64,000 nt of DNA from Pyrenochaeta sp. MPI-SDFR-AT-0127 (GCA_020747015.1 JAGTJM010000018.1:124001-188000), one strand, 5' to 3'. Shown: positions 14,001 to 25,742, numbered from the stretch's first letter. The notes: generated by a model not told the origin, from the sequence alone. Program-made: numbers and translations.

Positions 14001-16401
14001 CGTTTAGCAAGGGCGCTGCTATTGGCGCTGGGGCTGGAGCTGCTGCCATCGCTGCCGCCGCTGCGCACCATCTGCACAATCAAAGTCCAGATTCGTACGA
14101 TGAACGACATCAGGCCACCGTAGAAGATGACTATGGTCAAGACTACCCAGGTGAGCCCCAATACGAGCAGCCAGGCTATGCGCAGAGCAACCGCACTCCT
14201 TTGTCTGGCCCATCCGGCTGGAAAGACGAGGGTTACCAGTCGGCTAACCAACGTGAAGCCTATACGCCTCAAAACCGAAATCATTCGAAGCTCTTCGACG
14301 ATGATGGGCTTGGCGAGGAGTACGATGATGCAGATCTTGACAGCGCAGACTTGTTTTCTGGCAATCGCATACATAACCGGAACCCAAGTGGCAATTCTCA
14401 CGGGATGGCATCACCACTGTATGATGCGGCAACTGGGAAGGGACTTGACCGTATTCAATCGAAGGACATCGTGGCTCTCATGGATCATCTGACTGTCAGA
14501 GACGCTCAACGTAATGCTCGCGATACCGAGATTCTTGTCACTCTTGTTCGAAGCGCGGCAGAGATGCGCAACCAGCTCGATGAGATGAAGCAATTTATCA
14601 AGACCCAAGACAACATGATTATGCACACCACGGATAAGCGGGTGGGCCTTGCTGAGCAACGCATCCTGGGTGGTCCTCGCCCACAGCCCCTGGGATCACC
14701 ACGCATCAATCGATCATCATCAGATGACATCGATATCGAGACAAAGAAGAAGAGTGTTTTCAAGCGTGCTTTGAAAGGTCTTAGTATGAAGGGCGATAGT
14801 GATATCAAGAACATCGAAGCCATGTTGGTCCAGTTGCTAGGAGAAATGGAAGGTTTGAAGCAAGTTCAACAACTTTCATTGGACCAACAAGGTCGATCGA
14901 ACAGCCTAACGTCGTACGAGAATCTGAGAGCCAGTGGCGATCCGGGCTACGAGCCTGAAGGTCGCGCCAATACTGCTTCGTCGCCCAATCAGTCCGGCTA
15001 TCTCTCGAACCCCGCCTCTTCGGGTCGACGTATTCAGGACCTTCACTCTGGCTACGACGTTGTGCCAACTAACCGTATAAGCACGGTACAGGAAGTCAGT
15101 GACGAGGAGTATGACGAACGCGACCTGCAGTACGAGAACACTGAGCGACTGACGACTCCTACCCAAGAGGCTTTCCAGAACAAGAATGCCTATCAATCAA
15201 CTCCACCACAGGCATCGAGAGCAGTCCGGGACTCGCAAAGCCAGGACAACACGCCGAAGCGCAAGCATAAATCAAATTCATCGTCCATCTTCGGTATTCC
15301 CAAAATTTCCAGATGGTCAAAAACTACGTCTTCGACCAACCCAGAAAGCCTGCCCCGCAACAGTGGATCTGGCGAAAAGCGACCTTACTCTACTCACTCA
15401 AGATCTACGTCGCAGGTAAACGTTGAGTATTACGATGATGAAGAGCCATATGAGGTGCGCGATGATGACCGGCTTCGCTCAAACACCTCTTTGGCAAGGG
15501 AAGAGCGGGCCTCGATCCGCTCTGCTCGCTCACCCTCACCACTTATCCCAGAAGACGACCTGCAGTATGAAATGGAAGATCCTAAATACCAGGCTCATAG
15601 GAATTCATTGAATCTCCAACACCCTCAGCCTCGCGCAGGTACAACTGGCCGCCACCAGAATCATCTCGAGACTCAGGCCGAAATATACGAGCCAATCACC
15701 TCTCCAGACTACGACCAGTGGGGTAGCATGCCTGCGCTTGCTCGTAATCGCCTATCCGGCGGCAACGCACCTCAAGGTGCTGGCAACTTGTCGCCCATCT
15801 CGTCTGACGGGGGCTACAGCGAGCGCTCCGCCTCGGAGCAACAACAAGCGGCTCCTCCTCGACCGCCAAAGATACTAGATGATGGACCTCTTATTCCAAC
15901 ACAGCAGACTCTTGCGGGCTATGGCCAGACAAGGCAAATGTACAGCTCCCCGAATGAGTTTGGCAGCCAAGGTGCCTTGACACCTTTGGCACCTATTGCA
16001 GAAGTAAGGTACTCGCTTGAGACGGATAGGGGACATCGAGTAAGTCAGGCAGCTCTTGGTCCTTAGAGCCGCTAATCTGACGTTCACTAGATGACTCCTA
16101 CTCCTTCACCTCGCCCAAGTAGCCAACATCTCCGTGCTAATGCTGCGGTGAGTAGCCCGTCCCGCAAGATTACTGGCCCAAGGCCCATGGGTAGCAGGAG
16201 CCCGAGCGGGTACCAAGGAATGAGCGGTAACGCTCAGTTACAGCACTCGGATACGGTGATTCGGAGGAAGCCAATTGCTGGTACGTTGCCAATACTGCTA
16301 TACACGTGGCTCCCTTGAGAGAATTGCTGGCTGACGAGATAACAGCGGACCAAGAGTCTCTCCAATCCTACCGCAGCAGCCTTGACTCTGAGATCTTCTA
16401 G
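11069..16401 (+). CDS. Large intrinsically disordered Ser/Arg-rich protein, function unknown
   Basis: Exons 11069..16039, 16091..16280 and 16346..16401 (introns 51 and 65 bases) give 1738 residues. I do not recognise a catalytic domain. Most of it is low-complexity Ser/Arg/Glu/Asp-rich sequence with many SPR, SR and RRRS patches that look like phosphorylation sites. Two short Ala/Gly-rich hydrophobic segments stand out: ALAGLAGAGLTAAAL (about 475-490) and GAAIGAGAGAAAIAAAAA (about 981-999), each followed by His residues. The region about 1130-1260 looks more ordered and helical (DRIQSKDIVALMDHL, then ETKKKSVFKRALKGLSMK). Exon 2 is joined in phase 0 and the C-terminus reads RSSLDSEIF. A scaffold or septal/cortical role would be a guess. 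Confidence 0.85.
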
Positions 16402-17415
16402 GTAAATAGTCTCAATCCAGAGGTCATGCTTGGAGCATGATGTTCTGGGTTAGGTGAGAGATGGCTGATGAGCAAAGGGAGGGATACCTGACTGCTTGCG
16501 GATCAAGAGGAATATCCGCGGTAGCAAGGGTATTCATTCATCGAGGCGTGACTGTCGGATCCCTCCTGAGTTCATGGTACATACCGAGGAGCAGGAGTAA
16601 TGTGGAAGAGAAGCGGAGACGGACGGAATACACTTGCATAAAACTTTCTTACATAAATTCGGGTACATTGTTATCTAGCATGGCGTTTTACAGGAGAGAC
16701 ATGCGCACGAGGAGCGTATGCAAGGAGTTGTTACTCGAGTAATTCATGAGGCCATGACTTCATGCTTTACGACAGATGACAAGGTGTAGCTAGACGACGC
16801 TTTGCATCAGCGAAAGCATTTGCATATTGGTACTGAAATGCATGGGGTTATCGGACGATCTTTTGTTCCTTTCCTGTTTTGTGATGTTGATCTTTGCGGC
16901 GGAGAGCTAATGTATCAAGAGCCGTGGACAGATGCATTATTAGAGATCAAGGTCAATTCATGGGAACATTGAAGAAACATTGAAGGCTCTTATGAAGTGT
17001 CACAGTTCTGTAGCGTTTAGGTTCGGATTCACGTTCGGGCTTTAACTACGTTAAAAGCAATCGAAGCCGACTACCCTCCAACGACACTTTGGCTCATGCA
17101 AAGCCTACTCTTTTCGCCATCAGCCCCTCATTAAATCTCCCATCTTTTACTTATTCACAAAAGCTCAGTGTCATTGCAGTCGGCCCGCTTGGGATGGATG
17201 AGGTCGCCGTGATGTCATCAACACGGGTCCAATATTCTTTCATCATCACTGCTCAGATATGTGGAGTCGCGTTAAAAAGCTTCAAGTCGCTCAAAAGAAA
17301 ACAGTGCTTCAATACTCCAGTAACAAAACTTGTTAAACCATTCTCAAACAATTTGAAATACCCTCTGATCCCAACCCCATCCAATCAATCAAGACATCCA
17401 ATATATTGACCCAAC
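16402..17415. other. Intergenic
   Basis: About 1 kb holding the 3' flank of the disordered-protein gene and the promoter of the small gene at 17416. The last 300 bases become CT/CAAA-rich. Short ORFs at 16461-16742 and 17089-17409 have no motif or supporting structure. Confidence 0.6.
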
Positions 17416-17832
17416 ATGTCCAACAGCCCCATCAAGATCGCCGAACAAGCCGAGCGCGATCTCGGTTCTGAAGCCGCACTCAAGGGCCACAGCGGCAGTG
17501 ATTCAAGTACGCCCCAACTCACAAGATCCCCCATTGTAACTGAGACCCACGTACGACTAATACTCCCAACAGCCCGCGAGTCCGGCATCGACGCCTCCGT
17601 AACTAATAAATTCCCCGGCAGCACCGTAGAATACGGCTCCGGGGCCAGCGGCCAGGGCAATAATCGCGACATCCCGCTCAGCGAGGGTGGCGACGTTAAC
17701 CCGACGACCGGTAAGCTGTACAAGGCTGGGGACTTTGTGAAGGGTGGGGTCGGTGCGCCTCAGGCGAGGGATCAGACGTATGCGGAGAATCATGGGGGTG
17801 ATGATGCAATTAGAGGAAATGTTAGGAATTAG
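17416..17832 (+). CDS. Small hydrophilic Gly-rich protein, function unknown
   Basis: Exons 17416..17506 and 17573..17832 with a 66-base GT-AG intron; 116 residues. Start MSNSPIKIAEQAERDLGSEA. The second exon is Gly/Asp/Asn-rich (GSTVEYGSGASGQGNNRD, then SEGGDVNPTTGKLYKAGDF). There is no signal peptide or membrane segment, and the protein should be soluble and highly charged. The composition recalls small stress-associated hydrophilic proteins, but no family assignment is made. Confidence 0.75.
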   Translation: MSNSPIKIAEQAERDLGSEAALKGHSGSDSSTPQLTRSPIVTETHVRLILPTARESGIDASVTNKFPGSTVEYGSGASGQGNNRDIPLSEGGDVNPTTGKLYKAGDFVKGGVGAPQARDQTYAENHGGDDAIRGNVRN

Positions 17833-18148
17833 GGTTGCTGTATAGAGAAGAGCTGGACGTGAGTTGTTGATATGCATCAGCTAGACGATTGAGTAATGAC
17901 ATGTAAATGATAAGAATGGTTACGATCTACTGTATGAGCGCAACAAGAGTTGATTATAGACTTCACCTTATCATATCTTGTTGAAGGCACTGTACCAGGC
18001 CACCCACAACGGTTGCTCTCGCGTTAAATAAAGATGTCACAGAAGGCTAGTTTAACTTGGACAAGTGAATTATGGTGGACCTACGCACTGATGGAACATA
18101 TGCGAAGTCATCCCATGAATTTTCTTCTCATGCAAAGCAAAAAACCGT
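17833..18148. other. Short convergent intergenic region
   Basis: About 316 bases between the stops of two converging genes. Nothing beyond 3' flanks seen. Confidence 0.6.
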
Positions 18149-19549
18149 CTACTCGCAGAAAGTGCACCCTCTTCGCGTAGTTCTTGGCTCACATATGCTA
18201 GCCCTACAAATTGGACATGTAACCGATCTCGTCCTAGTATTCATCCACTTGGCGATGCATACTACGTGAAAAATATGATCGCAGACATCAAGCTTTGAAC
18301 AGTCGGCTTCCTCGAATGCTTGCCGGCAAATAACACATGGTTGCTCAAGTTCAGGAAGTATCGGGACGGGAGAACTGTGCTGTTGTATATCAATGAGAGG
18401 ACCGCAAGGCACAATCGGTACATCGACTAGTGCCTCACCATTGCGGCGAGCAGCTTCCTCGGCACTTTGTCGGTCCAGAAGGTTCATTGGAACCGGAAGA
18501 CTCAGTGTAAGAGGCCTAAAGTTTCGTCGATTCCTTTCGGTAAGCCGTTCCGCCGTAGACATTTTCCTCAAGACTGCGTGGATTCGATATGCGACTCCAT
18601 CCATCATTAGATCTCCTGCAGCGCCCGCAAACCACTGATAGAGTCTGAATCCTAGTAGAGCATGGTCTTCATCCGGTCGAATCAAATAGAGGGATGGTAT
18701 CACCTGCGTGAAGAGGAAGTCGAACGACCGCCTCAAATTGATTTTTGAGAGGACTCTGAAAATGTAGACAGGGAGACGAATCGTGCATTCAGGTTTAAAT
18801 TCCAGCGCTTCACTGCATTTCGAAACTCCGAAATCGAGCTGACATTTACAGGGCTCGGGATCATCTTTATATGGGCGGTAGAAGCCGTAGATGTCCAAGG
18901 CCGTAAAAGCAACTTTTAGGAAATGCTGTAATGTGGCCTCGATGCAATCGTCAAGCTGTGGTTGATCGGGCCTCAGTCCCCAGAGTGCGTGAATCAGTTC
19001 CGGGAATCTAGTGTCGATTTCACTCAACACGTGTTGTTGACCGTCAATAGGCGCGTCGATCACCCAGGCCTGAAGAGCTTGGATTCTGCCCAACGATTCC
19101 CGCAGCGCATTGCCAGAATCATGGATCAAGCTTTCGCGTGCGCACCCAATGAGCCACCCTCTAATCAGTCTGCAGAAGTCTTTCCTATCAGGTGTGTTGT
19201 ATACCATCATATTGCTGGTCACAAGCACCCATAGCTCTTCAACGTCGATTTTCATCAGTCTCTTGAGGTCCCTGCTCTTCAACACGCTTCTTGCCCTAGT
19301 CTTCTCAAGTTGTGTCATGCACAGTTTCTGCCACGCCTGTTGAGTCTCATCCTTTGTCGTAGATTGTATACGATCTTCTCTTGCATGGTACGCTATCAGA
19401 CTGAGGTGTACGAAGAGGTTGATGATGTCGCGGATCTGTCCAGGCTGCTCTGTACCAGAAGAGAGGTTCTGGTTGCAATACGGGGAAAGAGCCTCGCTGA
19501 GGCAGCGGATAGTGGCCAATGGCCATTCGATGGGGGCGTATCCCAGCAT
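18149..19549 (-). CDS. RING-H2 zinc finger protein, probable E3 ubiquitin ligase
   Basis: One uninterrupted exon of 466 residues. The C-terminus (405-448) is a clear C3H2C3 RING-H2 finger: CVIC, then CDHIFHVVC, then CPIC, with the expected spacing and the Trp (KWM) seen in E2-binding RINGs. The N-terminal 400 residues are mostly helical without a motif I recognise; they include a Cys-rich patch (CKCQLDFGVSKC) that could bind another zinc. No signal peptide or membrane helix is visible, so a cytosolic or nuclear ligase is likely. The first ATG of the frame is used. Another frame is open further upstream, to about 19845, and a 5' exon cannot be excluded. Confidence 0.8.
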   Translation of the reverse strand: MLGYAPIEWPLATIRCLSEALSPYCNQNLSSGTEQPGQIRDIINLFVHLSLIAYHAREDRIQSTTKDETQQAWQKLCMTQLEKTRARSVLKSRDLKRLMKIDVEELWVLVTSNMMVYNTPDRKDFCRLIRGWLIGCARESLIHDSGNALRESLGRIQALQAWVIDAPIDGQQHVLSEIDTRFPELIHALWGLRPDQPQLDDCIEATLQHFLKVAFTALDIYGFYRPYKDDPEPCKCQLDFGVSKCSEALEFKPECTIRLPVYIFRVLSKINLRRSFDFLFTQVIPSLYLIRPDEDHALLGFRLYQWFAGAAGDLMMDGVAYRIHAVLRKMSTAERLTERNRRNFRPLTLSLPVPMNLLDRQSAEEAARRNGEALVDVPIVPCGPLIDIQQHSSPVPILPELEQPCVICRQAFEEADCSKLDVCDHIFHVVCIAKWMNTRTRSVTCPICRASICEPRTTRRGCTFCE

Positions 19550-21129
19550 GTCGCGAATGTAACGATGTTTAGCGAATGAAATTTGGTAGGACTGGAGTTT
19601 GTAATGCTGTTAAAGGAAGCTTGTGTGAGCGAAATAGAGTTAGAAAGTTGGTGATAATATGGATAGGCTGCTGAAAGTTGCAACTGCATCGTTGTGAACG
19701 CTCGTTTCCATGGCAAGCAACTTCCACCAAAGTATGGGTGAGTTACGTGCTTTGGCAGTCGCGGTCTTGAAGCCGAGCGGTATCTCAGCTCCGGTGCAAG
19801 TGCTATCAAAGCACGATGAAAGAACGTCCTCAGATCTTCATACACGGTTCTCAGTATGCTGAGTGAGTATGTGAGATCAGGTAAAGGTACTGAATACCCT
19901 TGATTTGAACGTCAATTCAATGATCTAGTTCTGTTTCCCGCAACGATCCGTGCATCATGTGATTCGATGGCCTAGATTTTGTGGATAGATGTGAGATAGG
20001 ACTAAGCATTTTAGGTTTCTAGTAAAAGAGCCCCCTGGCTTGTTCAGATCTGCACTTATTCGTAAAGTTGATGTAGGCGTAGTTTGGTCAATTATGATTC
20101 CTAAACCCTGGCAGTACCTGCCTTTAGTAATTATTGGTCTGGCAGATAGTCGTAAAAATGAGGTGTCTCCAGAGATTACATATGGACGTGTTTTGTGCAT
20201 TAAGTGTATCATACGGCCTGAACTCGGCTTGATGCGGATAATAATACCCTAAGGAACAATTGAACAAAACAATAGAGACTATCTTAACCTTGTGTTTGCA
20301 TTGTAGGTTTCCATCATTTGTCTTGTTCTAAAGCAGGGATGTTTGGTGTAGTCTGGTCCCGAAACTTCATAACCAGTCAACGTACAGGGTCAACACCTCC
20401 AAATTTTCTTTGATTGCCATCATTTTCATTCACGATATCGTGCTATACCCCACTGCTATCTTAACTGTCGTTTCTCTCTCATCGCCCACCACATGAGTTC
20501 TTCCGGGCCACATTTACACAAGCGCGTACTTCGATCTGCTAAGCCCCCCAACTTGCATGTCAGGCAACCCGCACATTATGAAGGCAACAGCGCCCGAACA
20601 GTATTTATTTGCGATAAAACGCCTCAGATGTTTTCTGTGGTTGACCGCGCGTCTGCACAGCATGTGGTGAATCGCATTGTAAGGCTGGAGCCAAGCCCGC
20701 CGCACAAAGCACAGCCCTGCGGTCGAGACTCTTTCGACCGCCACAAATTACAATACGAACACCTCCAACCGGAAATCTGAAAGCTCCTCTGCTTTATTGG
20801 TGGGTGATTTAGTTTCTCCACGAACTCGGTGGTTTGAACGAGGCTGTGCGATAGCGTACAACAATCACACTTGCGATCCTCAGACACAGGTTCGTTACGC
20901 ATGAGCAAGGCGACGGAGTCGAGTAACAACACTGCCTCCAGAACTCACCACCAACATCCTCACGACTGTACGCAGGTCCATCGTCAAGCTGTGATTTAAA
21001 CTTCAAACTGGCCTCATTTCACCATCTACCATCTTCAGTTTTCATCTCCAGTCCACAATTTCCAATACCCAAATCCAGCTCTCATCTCTAGCTCTTTTTT
21101 CTCTCTCTACACCCATTACAGTCATAATC
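19550..21129. other. Intergenic, includes one weak minus-strand ORF
   Basis: About 1.6 kb between the RING gene and the gene at 21130. The only item of interest is the Cys-rich ORF at 20624-20902, listed separately. The last 100 bases before 21130 are a CT-rich leader. Confidence 0.55.
20624..20902 (-). CDS. Doubtful small Cys-rich ORF with zinc-ribbon-like pattern
   Basis: ATG at 20902, 92 residues, starting MRNEPVSEDRKCDCC. It contains WRCSYC, a 12-residue spacer, then CALC, which resembles the W-x-C-x2-C...C-x2-C layout of RanBP2-type zinc fingers, although the spacer is longer than usual and the conserved Asn is not obvious. No intron or homologue supports it. It overlaps an equally long plus-strand ORF at 20493-20780, so it may be chance. 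Confidence 0.25.
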   Translation of the reverse strand: MRNEPVSEDRKCDCCTLSHSLVQTTEFVEKLNHPPIKQRSFQISGWRCSYCNLWRSKESRPQGCALCGGLGSSLTMRFTTCCADARSTTENI

Positions 21130-21900
21130 ATGCAAAATTCCTTGACTTTCCCTCCTGCCGGCAACCTCTCCTATCTCCCTCCAGATCAATTCCAATCCGA
21201 TCTCACTATTCGGGCATACCTCAATGCTGCGGCTGCCGATCCACCTACGAGCGGCTTCGGCACTGTTCCCACGTATCAAGGCGACATTGTCAAGGTAGCG
21301 TGGTCTGCGAGTGATTTCAAGGGAGAACATCGGAGCTTCTTCTGCATACCATGTCGACAAAACGAGAAGTTGGAGACGCTTAATTGGACGTCTTGCCAAT
21401 ATGGTAAGTATCGCATGATTTCTGTAACGATGCATCCTTTGAGCGTTTACTTCCATTGTTTGCGGGCACCGTCCTTCCTTAAATGCTTAGTCTTTCGAAT
21501 ATCCAACTAACTCAAAATAGAAGCCAACTTTGTGCCAACACTCGCCTCCACCAGCTTTCTCATCCCAAATCATTCCGCTCTTGAAATCCCGTTCACGCTA
21601 AAGTTCCCCGATGCCGTTACCACCAGGGGTATGGAAATCGGCCTATGCACAATCAGCATCCCCGCTCCAACTACATACAACCTCAGTGTTCCGTTTCCTT
21701 GGATCAGCCAGGCCCCGCCAGCTAATAGGGGAGCTCACGTATTCGCCGTCGATGCACCAGTGGGTCAAAAAACTGCTTCCTACAATGGCACACTTCCCAA
21801 GAATGCGGGCGCGCATGTGGGCCAAAAAGCGTCTTCGGGTATGCTAATGAAGTGCACCGTTGGGCTTCTGGCTTGCGCCGTGGTTATGGGGTATTTCTAG
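21130..21900 (+). CDS. Small protein with hydrophobic C-terminal tail, function unknown
   Basis: Exons 21130..21403 and 21521..21900 with a 117-base GT-AG intron (the junction restores YEANF); 217 residues. The last 20 residues (GMLMKCTVGLLACAVVMGYF) form a hydrophobic C-terminus preceded by small residues (SS), like a GPI-anchoring signal or tail anchor. Several N-glycosylation sequons (NLS, NWT, NGT) are present. The N-terminus MQNSLTFPPAGNLSYLPP is not a signal peptide. So either an upstream signal exon was missed or the protein is tail-anchored. The stop lies only 110 bases from the stop of the converging GNAT gene. Confidence 0.75.
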
Positions 21901-22010
21901 AGATCGGGCAATAGGATGAGCGCTGCAGGATACGCATGACGAAGACGACCTTGAAGCGACAATAGACCAATCACTTAGTACATGTAATCGATACTTAGAC
22001 ATTTCTTCAG

Positions 22011-22700
22011 TTATAAACTCAATATACCATTTTCCTTTCCCTTATCGTCTTTCTTATTCTGCAACGCCCACCATTCTCCCTCCAACATACCCATCATCAC
22101 ACCATCCCACCACCTGCCTTCGAACCAAAGGACCTCCCTCTCCCTCCCCTCCTCCTTAAAGCCCAGCCGCTCATACAAGCGGATGGCGCCAACATTCCAC
22201 TCAAATGCTCTGATGCGCACTCTATGTAGCCCTGCTCTCCTAAATGCATAGTCGAGCGCCCAAGTAATGGCTTCAGCACCATACCCGCGCCCCTGGAACG
22301 CGGGAAGAATATCGATACCAAGTTCAGTATGGCGGTGATGCGTGAGATGAGGTGGTAACATAGAAAGATGTAATTCTCCAATTGCTACGCCCCAAGATTC
22401 CGCTACAGCGCCGGCATCCCTCATCTTTTTGATCTCGCTGTCTATTTTTTCTTTGCTGTTGTCGCCATTTGTTGCGAGGGGGAGCCAGATTATGGCGCCG
22501 AGTAGACTCTCTTCTGCCGTTGCTTTCATAAACTTCTCCGCGTCTGCGTCGCCGGCTAACTTGATGTTGGATGCATTGCTGTTTTGGTACCCGATTTGGT
22601 CGTCGTTGATGGCTTTGAAGACGGCGAGGTCTTCGGGTTGGCGGACGGCGCGATAGATGAGTCGAGTGCTTGAGAAAGGCGAGGGTCGTTGTTCAGCCAT
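22011..22700 (-). CDS. GNAT-family N-acetyltransferase (RimJ/RimL-like)
   Basis: Single exon, 229 residues, ATG at 22700. It transfers acetyl from acetyl-CoA to an amine; substrate unknown. The N-terminus STRLIYRAVRQPEDLAVF is the usual beta-1/alpha-1 of RimJ/RimL-type enzymes. The acetyl-CoA pyrophosphate loop is QGRGYGAEA (136-144), in the Q/R-x-x-G-x-G/A pattern. It is followed by RIRAFEWNVGAIRLYERLGF, the conserved C-terminal motif in which the Asn and Tyr contact cofactor. Soluble. The tail is Lys/Asp-rich and variable. Confidence 0.9.
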   Translation of the reverse strand: MAEQRPSPFSSTRLIYRAVRQPEDLAVFKAINDDQIGYQNSNASNIKLAGDADAEKFMKATAEESLLGAIIWLPLATNGDNSKEKIDSEIKKMRDAGAVAESWGVAIGELHLSMLPPHLTHHRHTELGIDILPAFQGRGYGAEAITWALDYAFRRAGLHRVRIRAFEWNVGAIRLYERLGFKEEGREREVLWFEGRWWDGVMMGMLEGEWWALQNKKDDKGKENGILSL

Positions 22701-23315
22701 CGCTTCCAGTGAGTGACGGGTTTGCTTCAGTGGCGTCCGTTATTCTCTTTGTGTTCTCTGAACACAACTTCAAATCCGTAATGGCGTCTGACCGGAGTCT
22801 CTTCAAGGATAGAATTTTGCTATCGCCAGCGTCCAATGTGAGATTAAGATTGCTTTTGTGCTGAATAACCTTTACGCCCTTTTGCTACCGCCCTTTTACT
22901 TGAAAGCGAGGTTGTGCTAGTTCGGACACTCTATTCAATCTCCGGAAGGCCGAGGCGGCAATCCGAGCCCCAGCACGAGTAGAGGTCTTCAGAGGATTCG
23001 CTAATGTTTAGGTGGGAACCTTCTAAGCGGAAAGTGGAATTCTGGGAACTTCAAAGCGGTCACAGAGGATGGAACATGTGGGACTCGTCTGCAAGCTTGC
23101 GCTAGCGGTGTTTAGCAGGTACACGCCAGATGTGGACTAAGTCACATTACTCGGCTATACATCGACACAGTCACCATCCATCTTCACATTTGAAACTCAA
23201 AAAAAGATACGAGAACCCCTCTTAGAGACACTGGAAAGCTAATCTTCGTGTGAAACTAGCAGTAATATGCCAAAGAACGCCATCCATACCATTATTCATT
23301 CATTCTGCCATTTTC
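22701..23315. other. Intergenic upstream of the GNAT gene
   Basis: About 615 bases between the GNAT start and the 3' end of the GH2 gene. No ORF or RNA gene supported. Confidence 0.6.
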
Positions 23316-25742
23316 TCAAGGCATACCATACTGTAACCCGCCATTTCTCATACCTCCCAGCGGAAACGACGATTCCTTTGCTCTCTTAGCAGCAGTATCA
23401 TAGAGCGCTTGGATATCCTCTTTCCACATGGTTGCATTCATGCGGATCCAGCGGCGATCATACGTCATCATACCATTCACCTCGCCCTCTACATCGGTAG
23501 TTTGTGTCCACACGCCGCCCGAGCAGGAGAAGAGATGGATCTGCTCGCGGAGTTGGGTCAGGATATCGTGGCAGCGGTAGTTCCAGATGTCCGTGTTGTT
23601 AGTAATTTCGTAGGAGGTTTGGCGGTCGATGCCCCACCAGGCGCTGTTGGAGTCAGCAAGGGCTGGGGTAAGAGATTAGAGTAGAGAGGGAGAGCAACTT
23701 ACCTACCATTCTCGACATACTGACCAATACCGCCGAACTCGCCTTGGAGACCAATGCGTGTCCTATCGTAAGCGGAGTCATAGCCAGACCCTTGGTTTGA
23801 CCAAAACGGTGAACCGCACTGGGGTGTGGAATAGTGATGGTTGTCCTAGATTTGTGTGAGTAACAGGTTATGATTTGTGTACGAGACATAGCAAAAACTG
23901 CTATACATTTCATTCAAAGCGAGGAGCTTCAGAGAAGCGCCTTACAGAAACTGTGGGGGAAATCTTGGGAGACTTACATCAAAGTCACCGGCCCCGTGAT
24001 CGGTCCATCCGCTAACTGCGTTGATGAGTCTAGTAGGGTCGAGCGAGCGAACCTTCTCAGTCAAACTATACTCAGGCCAGGGAGGGCTTGTGGCCTGGCC
24101 CCACTCCTCATTGTATATAGTCTAAAGCGTAATGTTAACATGTGGATGGTGACAGCAAAGACCAGGACATACCCAAGCGAATATACTAGTATAGCTCCTG
24201 AGTTGCTCCACAAGCACGCCCAATTGCCTATCAAACTCGGGCTGCGCTCCTGGCTCTAAGCGGATGATCCCGCCTGGATTGTTGGGGTCGGGCAAATCTG
24301 GCCGAAGGGATGGCATATCCTGGATAACCAACAATCCTATTTCGTCACAGGCTTTGTAGTACAAAGCTGGCTCAACCTTGATATGCTTGCGGATCATGTT
24401 GTAACCGACGTTCTTCAACGTTTTCAAATCGAATACCATGGCTTCCACCGTTGGCGGCGTATAAATCCCATCAGGCCAGTAACCTTGGTCGAGTGTTCCG
24501 AAAGGGAAGATGAATTCACCATTCAGAAGAGGACGCTGAATACCGTTGATCACGCCTCTAGAAACGGTCCTGAATCCGGTATAACTCTGAATGGTGTCGC
24601 TTCCGAGTTTGATGGTAATGTTGTACAAGGTTGGACTATCAGGCGTCCATAGGTCTGGCGAGTCTACGTTGAAGATGAATGGTGCACCACTGGTCCCAGT
24701 AGCCGTGGCCTTGACGTCTGTAGAGTACGGCTCATAAATGGTAATTTCGTAGGATGTGCTGGAATTAGTGCTGCTGTGAACTGTGACATTGACTAGAATA
24801 CGTAAGTGGCTGAAGACACTCATGGTGCTTGTGAGACGTACTCTGTCCATCCATTTCTGCTGCCAGATCTAGTTTTGCGACATGCTCGGTTGGTGCTGAC
24901 TCAAGGAAGACGGATTGCCAAATGCCACTGCAGGGCGTATACCAGATCATACCGCCGCGACCTAAGGTCTGTTTACCGATTGGAATCTGTATTCTGTCCA
25001 GATCCTGTATCACGAGGTCAGCGAATGTCTCACACATGTTGTTGCCCATGCGAAAATTGCTTACAGTGGGGTCATAGACGTGAACTCTGTGCGCATAATG
25101 TCAGTTTCCTTAATATCAAGATATGGATAGTCGTAAACTTACAATAGCTCATTTGCTCCGCCAGCGTTCAAATATGGCGTCACATCGACGCTAAACTCGA
25201 AGTAACCTCCCCTGTGAAACGCAGCATTTTTCCCGTTCACAAAAACTGTAGCTTCATAGTCAACAGCACCGAAGTTCAAAATGACGCTGTTGTCGCTTGG
25301 CCAGCTTGACGGAACGTCGAATGATGTCTGAAACCAGCTGTAGATGCGGTCTTTTCCTGTTACGCCTGATTTGTCTTAGCACTGTCTGTTCCACATGTAC
25401 TCAGAGGTGGTTACCTGATAATGCACTCTCAAGGCAGGACGGAATCAGTACCGGGCTCTCCAGCCTTTCGCCAAACGGTGGGTTGCTTAACGTCGTCTTA
25501 TCCGTGTTCCGGTAGCGCCAAACACCGTTGAGGTTCTTCCACGCCGATCGCTGCAGTCGAGGGCGTGGGTACTCAGGCCATGGGTTTGTGCCAACATCTT
25601 TGGTCCATGGAGTATCGAGCTGAAGAGGGCCGATCTTATAATCGGTGTTGTTGTTTTGGCGCCGCCCGATCGCGCTGCTGTCTGTCGCAATCGCCGCCGG
25701 AGCGAGTAAGCTTGTTATAATCCCAACAAGCGCAAGCCGCAT
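23316..25742 (-). CDS. Secreted glycoside hydrolase family 2 enzyme
   Basis: Seven exons on the minus strand: 25742..25415, 25365..25143, 25086..24842, 24792..24173, 24121..23978, 23845..23703, 23643..23316. They give 676 residues. Introns are 49-59 bases except the 132-base fifth. N-terminal signal peptide (MRLALVGIITSLLAPAAIAT). Then come a GH2 sugar-binding domain (NLNGVWRYR, YSWFQTSFDVP, VNGK, HRGGYFEFSVDVT), an Ig-like domain and the TIM barrel. Predicted acid/base is E477 in FAWTIYNEEWGQ; predicted nucleophile is E556 in LQGEFGG. Probably a beta-galactosidase, beta-glucuronidase or beta-mannosidase-type exoenzyme acting on plant or fungal polysaccharide; specificity is not decided. The last donor is ambiguous by six bases; the one giving NGSAWWGID was chosen. 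Confidence 0.92.
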
